The position numbers were made by a program, and so were the translations under genes. This document shows, one piece after another, positions 34,959 to 46,595 of a stretch of 64,000 nt of DNA. This DNA comes from Sophora flavescens (Eukaryota > Streptophyta > Magnoliopsida > Fabales > Fabaceae): assembly GCA_030762895.1 (NCBI GenBank), contig CM061069.1:4523178-4587177 (forward strand), written 5' to 3'. Position 1 is the first letter of the stretch. Every line of letters starts with the position of its first letter. The notes below the pieces were generated by a model. The model searched no databases, was not told the origin of the DNA, and was given only the letters and a program-made list of their open reading frames with translations.

Positions 34959-36461
34959 GTGTTCATGGATGATTTTACTGTCTATGGTTCCTCATTTGAT
35001 GCATGCTTGCATAGTCTGAACTTGGTTTTGGAAAGATGCATTGAAACTGACCTTGTTTTGAACTATGAAAAATGCCATTTTATGGTTGAACAGGGGATTG
35101 TTTTGGGGCATATCATTTCTGAAAAGGGTATTTCAGTAGATCCTGCTAAGATTGATGTGATTTCTACATTGCCTTACCCATCTTGCGTTCGCGAGATTCG
35201 TTCTTTTTTTGGTCATGCAGGTTTCTACAGGCGCTTCATAAAGGATTTCAGCAAGATAGCCCTTCCTCTGTCCAACCTGCTGAAGAATGATGCCACTTTC
35301 ACCTTTGATGACAACTGCAATAAGGCATTTGATTTCTTGAAGAAGGCATTGACCTCCACTCCCATCATCCAGCCTCCTGATTGGACCCTCCCTTTTGAGC
35401 TTATGTGTGACGCTTCTAACTATGCTGTGGGGGCGGTCCTTGCAGAAAGGGTGGGCAAGGTTGCCCATGTGATTTACTATGCTTCTAGGACTTTAGATGC
35501 TGCACAGGCTAACTACACCACCACTGAAAAGGAACTCCTAGCCATTGTTTTTGCTCTAGATAAATTTAGATCATATTTGCTAGGTTCCAAGGTTGTTGTT
35601 TTTACTAACCATGCAGCTTTGAAGTACTTGCTGAAGAAACCAGAAGCAAAGCCGAGATTGATTCGGTGGATGTTGTTGCTCCAAGAGTTTAATGTGGAGA
35701 TTAAAGACAAGAGTGGAGCCGAGAATTTGGTAGCTGATCACTTGAGCAGAATAGAGAGGGATGAGGATCCTTCCCCCATTCAGGATGACTTTCCTGATGA
35801 GCAGCTCTTACAGTTACATGGGGTAACTCCTTGGTTTGATGATATTGTTAACTATCTTGTTGCTGGTGTTTTTCCAACAGGTGCAACTAGGGCGCAAATT
35901 CACAAACTCAGGAGTGATGCCAAATACTATGTTTGGGATGATCCATATCTGTGGAAATTTGGCATTGATCAGGTAATTAGGAGATGTGTCCCCGACTATG
36001 AGATTGAGTACATTTTGCACTTTTCTCATGCTTCTCAAGTAGGGGGACACTTTGGGCCACAAAGGACTGCAAGAAAAATCCTGGACTCAGGTTTTTATTG
36101 GCCCACCATTTTCAGAGATGCTTATGAGGTTTACCGGGCTTGTAAAGAGTGTCAGACAGCAGGTACAACCATCACTCGCAAGAGCGAGATGCCTCAACAA
36201 CCTATGCTCTTCTGTGAGGTATTTGATGTGTGGGGAATTGACTTTATGGGTCCATTCCACGCATCTTTTGGTTTTCTCTATATCTTACTGGTTGTTGACT
36301 ATGTTTCAAAGTGGGTGAAAGCTGTCCCCACTAGGACTAATGATTCTAGAGTTGTTGCAAATTTTGTCAGGTCTAATATTTTCTACAGGTTCGGAATACC
36401 TCGGGCTATCATAAGTGACCAGGGCACCGATTTCTGCAACTGCACCATGGAAGCTTTACTC
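34959..36461 (+). pseudogene. pol: pol part 2: reverse transcriptase, RNase H, N-terminal integrase
   Basis: Different frame from pol part 1. Numbered from 34959, FMDDFTVYG (2-10) carries the reverse-transcriptase catalytic pair. The thumb and connection follow to about 145. RNase H shows CDAS (D151), TTEKELLAI (E190) and VADHLSR (D260), but the third catalytic position reads FTNH: N217, codon AAC at 35607, where the family has aspartate. The integrase zinc-binding region has H357, H364, C395 and C398. The catalytic core has GIDFMGPF (D428) and SDQGTDF (D487); the latter departs from the usual SDGG.HF. The frame is lost by one base at about 36460, between the second aspartate and the catalytic glutamate. 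Confidence 0.92.
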
Positions 36462-37138
36462 GGAAGTATGGAGTTGTGCACAGGGTCTCCACCGCGTATC
36501 ATCCCCAGACTAATGGGCAGGCTGAGATCTCAAACAGAGAGATCAAACAAATCTTAGAGAAAGTGATGCAGCCAAATAGGAAGGACTGGAGCAGCCGTCT
36601 AGAAGACGCACTTTGGGCTCAAAGAACAACCTTCAAGACACCAATAGGGATGTCTCCCTATAGGCTTGTGTTCGGTAAGTCATGTCACCTTCCTGTAGAG
36701 ATTGAGCACCGTGCTTATTGGGCGGTCAGAAGCTGTAATTTGGAAATGCACAAGGCAGGCATTGAAAGGGAACTGCAATTACAGCAGCTTGAAGAGCTTA
36801 GGCTGGAAGCCTATGAAAGCTCTCGGATCTATAAAGAGAAAACTAAGCACTTCCATGACCAGATGATTTCTAGGAAGGAATTCTCTGTGGGCCAACAGGT
36901 TTTACTGTTTAACTCCCACCTGAAAGTGATGACTGGGAAACTTCGATCCAAGTGGATTGGCCTATTTGTTGTTACTAATGTTTTCCCTCATGGTGCAGTA
37001 GAAATAAGAAGTGCAGGTAGCAACAAGGTCTTTAAGGTTAACGGGCAGCGCTTGAAGCTATTCCATGAGAGCTCGGTGCCTGAAGATGCTACCGTTGAGG
37101 AGCTCTCCTTGGGGGAGCCCACCTACACTACAACTTGA
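36461..37138 (+). pseudogene. pol: pol part 3: C-terminal integrase
   Basis: Third frame of the pol region, ending with TGA at 37136. It contains VSTAYHPQTNGQAE, whose final glutamate (E17 counted from the ATG at 36476) completes the D,D,E triad, then WSSRLEDALWAQRT, TPIGMSPYRLVFGK and CHLPVE. The C-terminal domain follows (FSVGQQVLLFN, GKLRSKWIG, FKVNGQRLK). No chromodomain follows, consistent with a non-chromoviral lineage. The ATG at 36476 is internal to the domain and is not a real start; the homologous reading joins upstream at about 36461. Confidence 0.9.
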
Positions 37139-38580
37139 CCAGGGAGCACCTCTTCCTTTCCCTCACTCTTAGTCTATATTTGTGTTCTTTCATTGAGGAC
37201 AATGCATGTTTTAAGTGTGGGGGAAGGAACCAATTGTTTTGTTTTGTTTTTCTTGTTTGTGTCGTATGTGTGTTGAGTCTTGTGTCGGCAAGCTTGATTG
37301 GGTTTTGTTGAATTTTGCATAGATGGATTGCATGTTATGTGTTGACTGTTTCCCCCCTAGGTTTGGAGAATTGAAAATTGACCCCCATGTGAAAAATTGA
37401 AAATTAAACTTTGAGATATTCCATTATGACTGCATGACTTATGATAAGTTTGGGGTGAAGGGATGCACACACTAGGGATTGAATCTCGGTCAAACAATTT
37501 GCAAAAATGTCCAGGTGAGGATTTGAGCCTCCAACATGTTTTTTTTAATTGTGTGAATCACTTTTGAGTTGCACTTTCCCGAATTTGCTTGAGTCTCTTC
37601 ATGGTTTGCATGTTTATGTGCTTGCATCAAATGATTTAGGCAATTTTTCTTTGAACTAGCTACTTGACCTGAAAAGAACCATCCCTAATGCATGTTCCCT
37701 AGTTAGCCCCTTTGAGCCTAATTAGCCTATTGTTTCGTGATGACCCTACATTATAAGCCAAAAAAAATCTGGAAAAACCATGTTAACCCGATCTTAGGAT
37801 TAGGAGAGCATGGAAGCTTAGCAAGAGAAGGGTTACAAGAAACTAAGTTTGGGGTGGCTACAAGGTTATGATGTGTTGTTTGGGATTGAGAAAAAGAAAA
37901 AAATAAAGGTTGGAGCCAAAGGCAAGAAAAAAAAAGAGAAAAGAAGAAAAGAACAAAAATGTCAAAAAAAAGGGTATTGAAAGAAAAAATGTTGTAGTCA
38001 CCCAAGGTAAAAAGAAAAAAATGGAAAAGGAGTTTGAGTAGAAGTTCAATGTGTCAAAAATGCTCATACTCTCTTAATTCCTAGGGACTTAAGCCTTGTA
38101 TCCTTGAATATCCTACCCTTAGCCAGGTCCCATTACAACCTTTAAAGACCTTTCGATGTTGCATGCATGTTTCCGTGGGAACCTTGTTTGAGATGAAAAT
38201 CAAATTCATGGGAAGTGCTCTTAAAGGTGAAATTGAGAGAAATGTTGATAGCCTAGACAAATTGAGCGAATGAGTGAAACACTAAGATGCCCTTGTGAGG
38301 AAGGCGATTGTTTGAATTAGGTGATCTCCCTTTTGTGTGTAGCTTGGATCCCTTGCTTAGATTAATGATTGCATGAATGATGGAATTCTCAATGTCTTAA
38401 AGTAAATGAATGTGGGGGTTACATTGTTACAAAAGGGGGGAAACATTGAAGAAAAACTGTTTTGTTGGAATTGCATGAGATCTGTGCGAAATTGATCGAA
38501 TCCTTTGAGCTTGCCAAGTTTGAGCCCTTTTTGAGTTCTAGTTTGCTTGGGGACAAGCAAAGTTTAAGTTTGGGGTATTT
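37139..38580 (+). other. 3' untranslated region of the Athila-like element
   Basis: 1.44 kb without a coding frame I can support. Near 37190 it has the plant gypsy block TTGAGGACAATGCATG followed by TTTAAGTGTGGGGG. An A/G-rich stretch lies at 37885-38030 (AAAAAGAAAAGAAG-type runs). Some Athila elements carry an envelope-like frame here; none is visible. The open frames on the minus strand opposite the A/G-rich part are low-complexity F/L/S runs. Confidence 0.75.
38561..38580 (+). promoter_or_regulatory. polypurine tract region
   Basis: AGTTTAAGTTTGGGGTATTT lies immediately upstream of the 3' LTR. It is preceded by GCTTGGGGACAAGCAA, a short hairpin-capable sequence nearly identical to the one before the LTR at 15331. 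Confidence 0.6.
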
Positions 38581-38802
38581 TGATCAGCCTCTGGCTCATC
38601 TAGTTTTATGACTAGTATGACCGTGGTTTTGTGCTAATTATATCTTGTTTTCACCCAAATTAGACTCGATTGTCCTCAAGCAAGGTTTTGAGTCTCTTAA
38701 GTAGTTTTAGGATATTTTAGCTAGTTTTGAGTCAAATAAAGCACTTATTGCTATTTCATGTTTCAGGAGAGCAAGAAGGGAAGGGCCCTTAGAAGCATAA
38801 GC

Positions 38803-38971
38803 CATCACGGCACTGGTCACGGCCGTGATACACATCACGGGCGTGATGAGGAGAACCTGAAAGACAGAATTGATCATGACCCAGCCGTGATGAAGGTCAC
38901 GGCCGTGACAGATCAGTACCCAAAGTCAAAATGCATCACGGCCTGGCCGTGATAAGCATCACGGTCGTGAC
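38803..38971. repeat. palindrome array in U3 of the 3' LTR (shortened)
   Basis: Same motifs as 30688-30993 but 169 bp long: CATCACGG, GGTCACGGCCGTGAT, CATCACGGGCGTGATG, GGTCACGGCCGTGAC, CATCACGGCCTGGCCGTGAT, CATCACGGTCGTGAC. Missing blocks start and stop at CACGG/CCGTG arms, as expected for slippage or hairpin-linked deletion. Confidence 0.85.
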
Positions 38972-38999
38972 AGACCAGAATTTGAATGCGCAGCCTCCT

Positions 39000-39006
39000 T
39001 ATAAAT
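39000..39006 (+). promoter_or_regulatory. TATA box of the 3' LTR
   Basis: TATAAAT in CTCCTTATAAATAGAAGC, the exact counterpart of 31005. It is conserved although the DNA just upstream differs by indels. Confidence 0.65.
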
Positions 39007-39500
39007 AGAAGCGCACCAGACTGAAGAGGCATCCAGAATTCTCACTGTTTACACATTATTCTTAGGTTTTTGTCATATTTGTGATGGAGAACTAATTCTC
39101 TTTGGTTAATCTGCTGTAATCGGTTTTCGCTGACACTTGAGGTTCATGTAATTCCCGAATTAAATTGGTTCACCCTTTCGATGCTATGCTATATTTTTCT
39201 GTTTGCTTAATTCAGAATTGTGTAGACTAAGTATTGATTTATTTCGATGATTGTATGTTCCTATACTTAATCGCGTTTGCTTAATTCGCGTGCATTCAAT
39301 CGTGTTTACTTAATTCACGAGAGCTTCATCCGTTTGCTTAATTCGGAATTAGGGACATATATCTCGTACCGATAATTTCGCTTGTTAATTGTTGCTACAA
39401 TCGAAAAGGGATTAGAATCTGCTTAGGGCATTGAATTGTATGAACCGATGATAGTGGGAAACCGAGAGCAATAGATTAGTCGTGTTGATCATTGATATTC

Positions 39501-40000
39501 NNNNNNNNNNNNNNNNNNNNNNNNNNNNNNNNNNNNNNNNNNNNNNNNNNNNNNNNNNNNNNNNNNNNNNNNNNNNNNNNNNNNNNNNNNNNNNNNNNNN
39601 NNNNNNNNNNNNNNNNNNNNNNNNNNNNNNNNNNNNNNNNNNNNNNNNNNNNNNNNNNNNNNNNNNNNNNNNNNNNNNNNNNNNNNNNNNNNNNNNNNNN
39701 NNNNNNNNNNNNNNNNNNNNNNNNNNNNNNNNNNNNNNNNNNNNNNNNNNNNNNNNNNNNNNNNNNNNNNNNNNNNNNNNNNNNNNNNNNNNNNNNNNNN
39801 NNNNNNNNNNNNNNNNNNNNNNNNNNNNNNNNNNNNNNNNNNNNNNNNNNNNNNNNNNNNNNNNNNNNNNNNNNNNNNNNNNNNNNNNNNNNNNNNNNNN
39901 NNNNNNNNNNNNNNNNNNNNNNNNNNNNNNNNNNNNNNNNNNNNNNNNNNNNNNNNNNNNNNNNNNNNNNNNNNNNNNNNNNNNNNNNNNNNNNNNNNNN
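39501..40000. other. assembly gap (500 N)
   Basis: Exactly 500 undetermined bases between an LTR and satellite. About 184 bp of LTR plus a target duplication and some satellite would fit, but the round size suggests a placeholder. Confidence 0.99.
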
Positions 40001-43000
40001 GGACTTAGTGTTAGGTGATGCTTTCCGATGCGGAGACGAAGCACCAAGAGACGGGTGATCGTCCTGAAGTGGCCTTTGAAGGGGTGGCAAATTCCAGATC
40101 GGCTGAAAGCGCATCAGAAAGGATCCTCGTGATTTTGTTGGTTTTTAAAAATGTTGGCTTTCGATATTTCTCAATTTTCTGGGGTACTCGATGGTGTGGT
40201 GAGGTTGTGGGTGTGCGGATCCTCGACCATGGCTGTGTATTGACGTGGTGTTAGGTGATACCTTCCTGGGCGGAGCCGAAGCACCAAGAGACGCGTGATC
40301 ATCCAGAAGTGGCCTTGGAAGGGGTGGCAAACACCAGATCGGTTGAAGGCGCATCGGAAAGGATCATCTTGATGTTGTTGGTTTTTCAAAATATTGGGTT
40401 TCGATATTTATCAATTTCGTGGGGTGCTTGATGGTATGGCGAGGCTATGGGTGCACGGCTTCTCGACTTTCGTAGTGGATGGACGTGGTGTTAAGTGATG
40501 CCATCCGGGGCGGAACCGAACCACCTAGAGACGGGTCATCATCCTAAAGTGGCCCTGGAAGGGGTGGCAAAGACCAGATCGCCTGAAGGCACATCGGAAG
40601 GGATCCTTACGATGTTGTTGGTTTTTAAAAACGGTTGCTTTCGATATTTATCAATTTCGTGGGGTACTCGATGGTGTGGCGAGGATGTGGGTGCAAGGCT
40701 CGTCGACCTTGGTTGTGGATGGATGTGGTGTTAGGTGATTCCTTCCATGGCTGAGCCGAAGCACCAAGAGACGAGTGATCATCCTGAAGTGGCCTTGGAA
40801 TGGGCGTCAAACACCAGATCGACTGAAGGCGCATCGGAAAGGATCCTCATAAAGTTGTAAGTTTTTAGAAGTGTTGGCTTTCGATATTTATCAATATTGT
40901 GGGGTACTCGATGGTGTGGCGAGGCTGTGGGTGCGCGGCTCCTCGACCTTTGTGGTGGATGGACGTGGTGTTGGGTGATGCCATCCGGGGCGGAGCCGAA
41001 GCACAAAGAGACGAGTGATTGTCCTGAAGTGGCCTTGGAAGGGGTGGCAAACACTAGATCGACTGAAGGCGCATCGGAAAGGATCCTTGCGATGTTGCTG
41101 GTTAATAAAAATGTTCGCTTTTGATAGTTATCAATTTCGGGGGGTACTCGATGGTGTGGCTAGGTTGTGGGTTCACGGCTCCTCGACCTTGGTTGTGGAT
41201 GGACGTAGTGTTAGGTGATGCATTCAGGGGCGGAACCGAAGCACCTAGAGACGGGTGATCGTTTTGAAGTAGGCTTGGAATGGGTGGCAAAGACCAGATC
41301 GCCTGAATGCGCATCGAAAAGGATCCTTGCGATGTTGATGGTTTTTAAAAATGTTCACTTTTGATAGTAATCAATTTCACGGGGTACTCGATGGTGTGGC
41401 TAGGCTGTGGGTACACGGCTCTCCTCGACCTTGGTTGTGGATGGACGTAGTGTTAGGAGATGCCTTCCGGTGCGGAGACGAAGCACCAAGAGATGGGTGA
41501 TCGTCCTGAAGTGGCCTTGGAAGGGGTGGCAAATACCAGATCGGCTGAAGGCTCATCAGAAAGGATCCTCGTTATTTTGTTGGTTTTTAAAAATGTTGTC
41601 TTTCGAATTTATCAATTTTGTGGGGTTCCCGATGGTGTGGTTAGGGTGTGGGTGTGCAGATCCTCGACCTTGTCTGTGGATGGATGTGGTGTTAGTTGAT
41701 GCCTTCCTGGGCGGAGCCGAATCACCAAGAGACGGGTGTTTGTCCTGAAGTGGCCTTGGAAAGGGTGGCACACACCAGATCGGTTGAAGGCACATCGGAA
41801 AGGATCATCTTGATGTTGTTGGTTTTTCAAAATATTGGCTTTTGATATTTATCAATTTCGTGGGGTGCATGATGGTATGGCGAGGCTATGGGTGCACGAC
41901 TTCTCGACTTTCGTAGTGGATGGACGTGGTGTTAGGTGATGCCTTCCGGGGCGGAACCAAAGCACCTAGAGACGGGTGATCGTCCTTAAGTGACCTTGGA
42001 AGGGGTGGCAAAGACCAGATCGCTTGAAGGCACATCGGAAAGGATCCTTACGATGATGTTAGTTTAAAAAAATGCTGGCTTTCGATATTTATCATTTTGG
42101 TGGGGTACTCGATGGTGTGGCGAGGTTGTGGGTGCACGTCTCCTCGACCTTGGTTGTTGATGGATGTGGTGTTAGGTGATTCCTTCCGTGGCGGAGCCGA
42201 AGCACCAAGAGACGGGTGATCATCCTGAAGAGGCTTTGGAATTGGCGGCAAACACTAGATCGACTGAAGGCGCATCGGAAAGGATCCTCGTAATGTTGTT
42301 GGTTTTTAAAAGTGTTGGCTTTCGATATTTGTCCATATTATGGTGTACTCGATGGTGTGGCGAGGCAGTGGGTGCGCGGCTCCTCCACCTTGGTGGTGGA
42401 TGGAAGTGGTGTTAGGTGATGCCTTCTGGGGCGGAGCCGAGCACCAAGAGACGGGTGATCGTCCTGAAGTAGCCTTGGAAGGGGTTGCAAATACCAGATC
42501 GACTGAAGGCGCATCGGAAAGGATCCTTTCGATGTTGATGGTTTTTAAAAGTGTTCCCTTTTGATAGTTATCAATTTCGTGGGGTACTCGATGGTGTGGC
42601 TAGGTTGTGGGTACACGGCTCCTCGACCTTGGTTGTGGAAGGACTTAGTGTTAGGTGATGCTTTCCGATGCGGAGACGAAGCACCAAGAGACGGGTGATC
42701 GTCCTGAAGTGGACTTGGAAGGGGTGGCAAAGACCAGATCGGTTGAAGACGCATCGGAAAGGATCATCTTGATATTGTTGGTTTTTCAAAATATTGGCTT
42801 TCGATATTTATCAATTTCGTGGGTTGCTCGATGGTATGGTGAGGATATGGCTGCACGGCTTCTTGACTTCCGTAGTGGATGGATGTGGTGTTAGGTTATG
42901 CCTTTCGGGACTGAACCGATGCACCTAGAGACAGGTGATCGTCCTGAAGTGGCATTGGAAGGGGTACAAAGACCAGATCGCCTGAAGGCACATCGGAAAG

Positions 43001-45059
43001 CATCCTTGCGATGTTGTTGGTTTTTAAAAATGCTGGCTTTCGATATTTATCAATATTGTGGGGTACTCGATGGTGTGGCAAGGCTGTGGGTGCGCGGCTC
43101 CTCGACCTTGGTTGTGGATGAATGGGGTGTTAGGTGATGCCTTCCATGGCGGAGCCGAAGCACCAAGAGGCGAGTGATCTTCCGGAAGTGGCCTTGCAAT
43201 GGGCGGCAAACACCAGATCGACTGAAGGTGCATTGGAAAGGATCCTCGTAATGTTGTTGGTTTTTAAAAGTGTTGGCTTTCGATATTTATCAATATTGTG
43301 GGTTACTCGACTGTGTGGCTAGGCTGTGGGTTCAAGGCTCCTCAACCTTGGTTGTGGATGGACGTAGTGTTCGGTGATGCCTTACGGTGTAGAGACGAAG
43401 CACCAAGAGACTGGTGATCGTCTTGAAGTGGCCTTGGAAGGGGTGGCAAATACAATATCGGCTGAAGGCGCATCAGAACGAATCCTCGTGATCTGGTTGG
43501 TTTTAAAATATGTTGGCTTTCGATATTTATCAATTTTGTGGGGTACTCGATGGTGTGGTGAGGTTGTGGGTGTATGGATCCTCGACCTTGGCTGTGGATG
43601 GACGTAGTGTTAGGTGATGCCTTCCTGAGCGGAGTCGAAGCACCAAGAGACGAGTGATCGTCCTGAAGTTGACTTGGAAGGGGTGGCAAACACCAGATCG
43701 GTTGAAGATTCATCGGAAAGGATCATCTTGATATTGTTGGTTTTTCAAAATATTGGGTTTCGATATTTATCAATTTCGTGGGGTGCTCGATGGTATGGCG
43801 AGGCTATGGGTGCACGACCTCTCGACTTTCGTAGTGGATGGACGTGGTGTTAGGTGATGCCTTTCGGGGCGGAACCGAAGCACCTAGAGACGGGTGATCG
43901 TACTGAAGTGGACTTGGAAGGGGTGGCAAAGACCAGATCGCCTGAAGCCACATCGGAAATGATCCTTACGATGTTGTTGGTTTTTAAAAATGCTGATTTC
44001 GATATTTATCAATTTCATGGGGTACTCGATGGTGTGGCGAGGCTGTGGGTGTGTGGATCCTCGACCATGGCTGTGTATTGACGTGGTGTTAGGTGATACC
44101 TTCCTGGGCGGAGCTGAAGCACCAAGAGACGGGTGATCGTCCAGAAGTGGCCTTGGAAGGGGTGGCAAACACCAGATCGGTTGAAGACGCATCGGAAAGG
44201 ATCATCTTGATGTTGTTGTTTTTCAAAATATTTGGTTTCGATATTTATCAATTTCGTGGGGTGCTTGATGGTATGGCGAGGCTATGGTTGCACGGCTCCT
44301 CGACCTTGGTGGTGGATGGACGTGGTGTTAGGTGATGCCTTCCGGGGCGGAGCCGAAGCACCAAGAGATGGGTGATCGTCCTGAAGTGGCCTTGGAAGGG
44401 GTGGCAAACAGCAGATCGACTGAAGGCGCATCGGAAAGGATCCTTGCAATGTTGATGGTTTTTAAAAATGTTCACTTTTGATAGTTATCAATTTCGTGGG
44501 GTACTCGATGCTGTGGCTAGGCTGTGGGTTCACGGCTCCTCGACCTTAGTTGTGGATGGACGTAGTGTTAGGTGATGCCTTCCGGTGCGTAGACGAAGCA
44601 CCAAGAGACGGGTGATCGTCCTGAAGTGGCCTTGGAAGGGGTGGCAAATACCAGATCGTGGGGTGCTCGATGGTATGGCGAGGCTATGGGTGCATGGCTT
44701 CTCGACTTTCGTAGTGGATGGACTTGGTGTTAAGTGATGCCATCCGGGGCGGAACCGAAGCACCTAGAGACGGGTCATCGTCCTAAAGTGGCCTTGGAAG
44801 GGGTGGCAAAGACCAGATCGCCTGAAGGCACATCGGAAGGGATCCTTGCGATGTTGTTGGTTGTTAAAAATGGTTGCTTTCGATATTTATCAATTTTGCG
44901 GGGTAGTCGACGGTGTGGCGAGGACGTGGGTGCACGGCTCGTCGACCTTGGTTGTGGATGGATGTGGTGTTAGGTGATTCCTTCCATGGCGGAGCCGAAG
45001 CACCAGTAGACTGGTGATCATCCTGAAGTGGCCTTGGAATGGGCGTCAAACACAAGATC

Positions 45060-46595
45060 GACTGAAGGCGCATCGGAAAGGATCCTCATAATGTTGTAGG
45101 TTTTTAGAAGTGTTGGCTTTCGATATTTATCAATATCGTGGGGTACTCGATGGTGTGGCCAGGTTGTGGGTGCGCAGCTCCTCGACCTTGGTTGTGGATG
45201 GATGTGGTGTTAGGTGATGCCTTCCAAGGCGGAGCCGAAGCACCAAGAGACGGGTGATCATCCTGAAGTGGCCTTGGAATGGGCAGCAAACACCAGATCG
45301 ACTGAAGGCGCATCGGAAAGGATCCTCATAATGTTGTAGGTTTTTAGAAGTGTTGGCTTTCGATATTTATCAATATCGTGGGGTACTCGATGGTGTGGCG
45401 AGGGTGTGGGTGCGCGGCTCCTCGACCTTTGTGGTGGATGGATGTGGTGTTAGGTGATGCCATCCGGGGCGGAGCCGAAGAACAAAGAGACGGGTGATCG
45501 TCCTGAAGTGGCCTTGGAAGGGGTGGCAAACACCAGATCGACTGAAGGCGCATCGGAAAGGATCCTTGCGATGTTGATGGTTTTTAAAAATGTTCGATTT
45601 TGATAGTTATCAATTTTGGGGGGTACTCGATGGTGTGGCTAGGCTGTGGGTGCACGGCTCCTCGACCTTGGTTGTGGATTGACGTAGTGTTAGGTGATGC
45701 CTTCCGGGGCGGAACCGAAGCACCTAGAGACGGGTGATCGTCCTGAAGTAGGCTTGGAAGGGGTGGCAAAGACCAGATCGGCTGAATGCGCATCGAAAAG
45801 GATCCTTGCGATGTTGATGGTTTTTAAAAAATTTCACTTTTGATAGTTATCAATTTCGTGGGGTACTCGATGGTGTGGCTAGGCTGTGGGTGCACGGCTC
45901 TCCTCGACCTTGGTTGTGGATGGACGTAGTGTTAGGTGATGCCTTCTGGTGCGGAGACGAAGCACCAAGAGACGGGTGGTCGTCCTGAAGTGGCCTTGGA
46001 AGGGGTGGCAAACAGCAGATCGACTGAAGGCGCATCAGAAAGGATCCTCGTGATTTTGTTGGTTTTTAAAAATGTTGTCTTTCGATATTTATCAATTTTA
46101 TGGGGTACTCGATGGGGTGCTTAGGTTGTGGGTGTGGATGGACGTGGTGTTAGTTGATGCTTTCCTGGGCGGAGCCGAATCACCAAGAGACGGGTGATTG
46201 TCCTGAAGTGGCCTTGGAAGGGGTGGCAAACACCAGATCGGTTGATGGCGCATCGGAAAGGGTGCTCGATGGTATGGCGAGGCTATGGCTGCATGGCTTC
46301 TCGGCTTCCGTAGTGGATGGACGTGGTGTTAGGTGATGACTTCCGGGACGGAACCGATGCACCTAGAGACGGGTGATCGTCCTGAAGTGGCATTGGAAGG
46401 GGTGGCAAAGACCAGATCGCTTGAAGGCACATCGGAAAGGATCATTGCGATGTTGTTGGTTTTTAAAAATGCTGGCTTTTGATATTTATCAATATTGTGG
46501 GGTACTCGATGGTGTGGCGAGGATTTGGGTGTGCGGCTCCTCGACCTTGGTTGTGGATGGATGTGGTGTTAGGTGATGCCTTCCATGGTGGAGCC
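45060..46595. repeat. satellite duplication, copy 1 (interrupted by the LTR)
   Basis: Matches 50578-52112 monomer for monomer at an offset of 5518 bp (5517 after 46260). It includes the same fused monomer (CGGAAAGGGTGCTCG) and the same GGCTCTCCTCGACC or close variant. Subtracting the 3674-bp insertion and one 5-bp duplication leaves a tandem offset of about 1839 bp. The copy continues beyond the insertion to about 50365. Confidence 0.8.
46591..46595. repeat. target-site duplication, left copy (GAGCC)
   Basis: GAGCC at 46591-46595 and at 50270-50274. The satellite reads GTGGAGCC before the insertion and GAGCCGAAGCACC after it, so removing the insertion and one copy restores the normal monomer phase. 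Confidence 0.7.

Larger units (their letters stand above)
30466..39500 (+). mobile_element. Athila-like Ty3/gypsy retrotransposon, inactive, 3' end in gap
   Basis: Order 5' to 3': LTR, tRNA-Asp-type primer site, gag, protease, reverse transcriptase, RNase H, integrase, long untranslated region, polypurine tract, second LTR. Both LTRs begin TGATCAGCC.CTGGCTCATC or a close variant. The internal part is about 6.9 kb. There is no chromodomain after integrase and no recognisable envelope-like frame in the 1.4 kb before the 3' LTR. The LTRs differ by about 4% by eye (roughly 30 substitutions over 700 bp), so the insertion is not recent. The gag wording, the DLGASIN protease site and the primer site are typical of the Athila lineage. 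Confidence 0.9.
38581..39500 (+). mobile_element. 3' LTR, cut by the assembly gap
   Basis: It begins TGATCAGCCTCTGGC and follows the 5' LTR to its position 31506 (GATATTC). About 184 bp of the LTR should therefore lie in the gap. It carries net deletions of 120 bp relative to the 5' LTR upstream of the TATA box, all within or beside the palindrome array. Substitutions elsewhere amount to about 4% by eye. Confidence 0.9.
40001..46595. repeat. 240-bp satellite array, block C part 1
   Basis: About 27 monomers. Block C has variants I do not see in blocks A and B: CACCTAGAGACGGGTGATC; GTTTTTCAAAATATTGG followed by GGTGCTCGATGGTATGG and TCTCGACTTTCGTAGTGG; GATAGTTATCAATTTCG with GTGTGGCTAGGCTGTGG; and a 2-bp insertion GGCTCTCCTCGACC. 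Shortened monomers are fused at 44654 (CAGATCGTGGGGTGCTCG) and 46258 (CGGAAAGGGTGCTCG). It ends at GAGCC (46591-46595), the left side of the next insertion. Confidence 0.96.

Noticed and set aside
37139..38580. Envelope-like gene after integrase
   Set aside because: Some Athila elements have one here, but no frame with a signal peptide or membrane segment is readable on the plus strand. The minus-strand frames are low-complexity.
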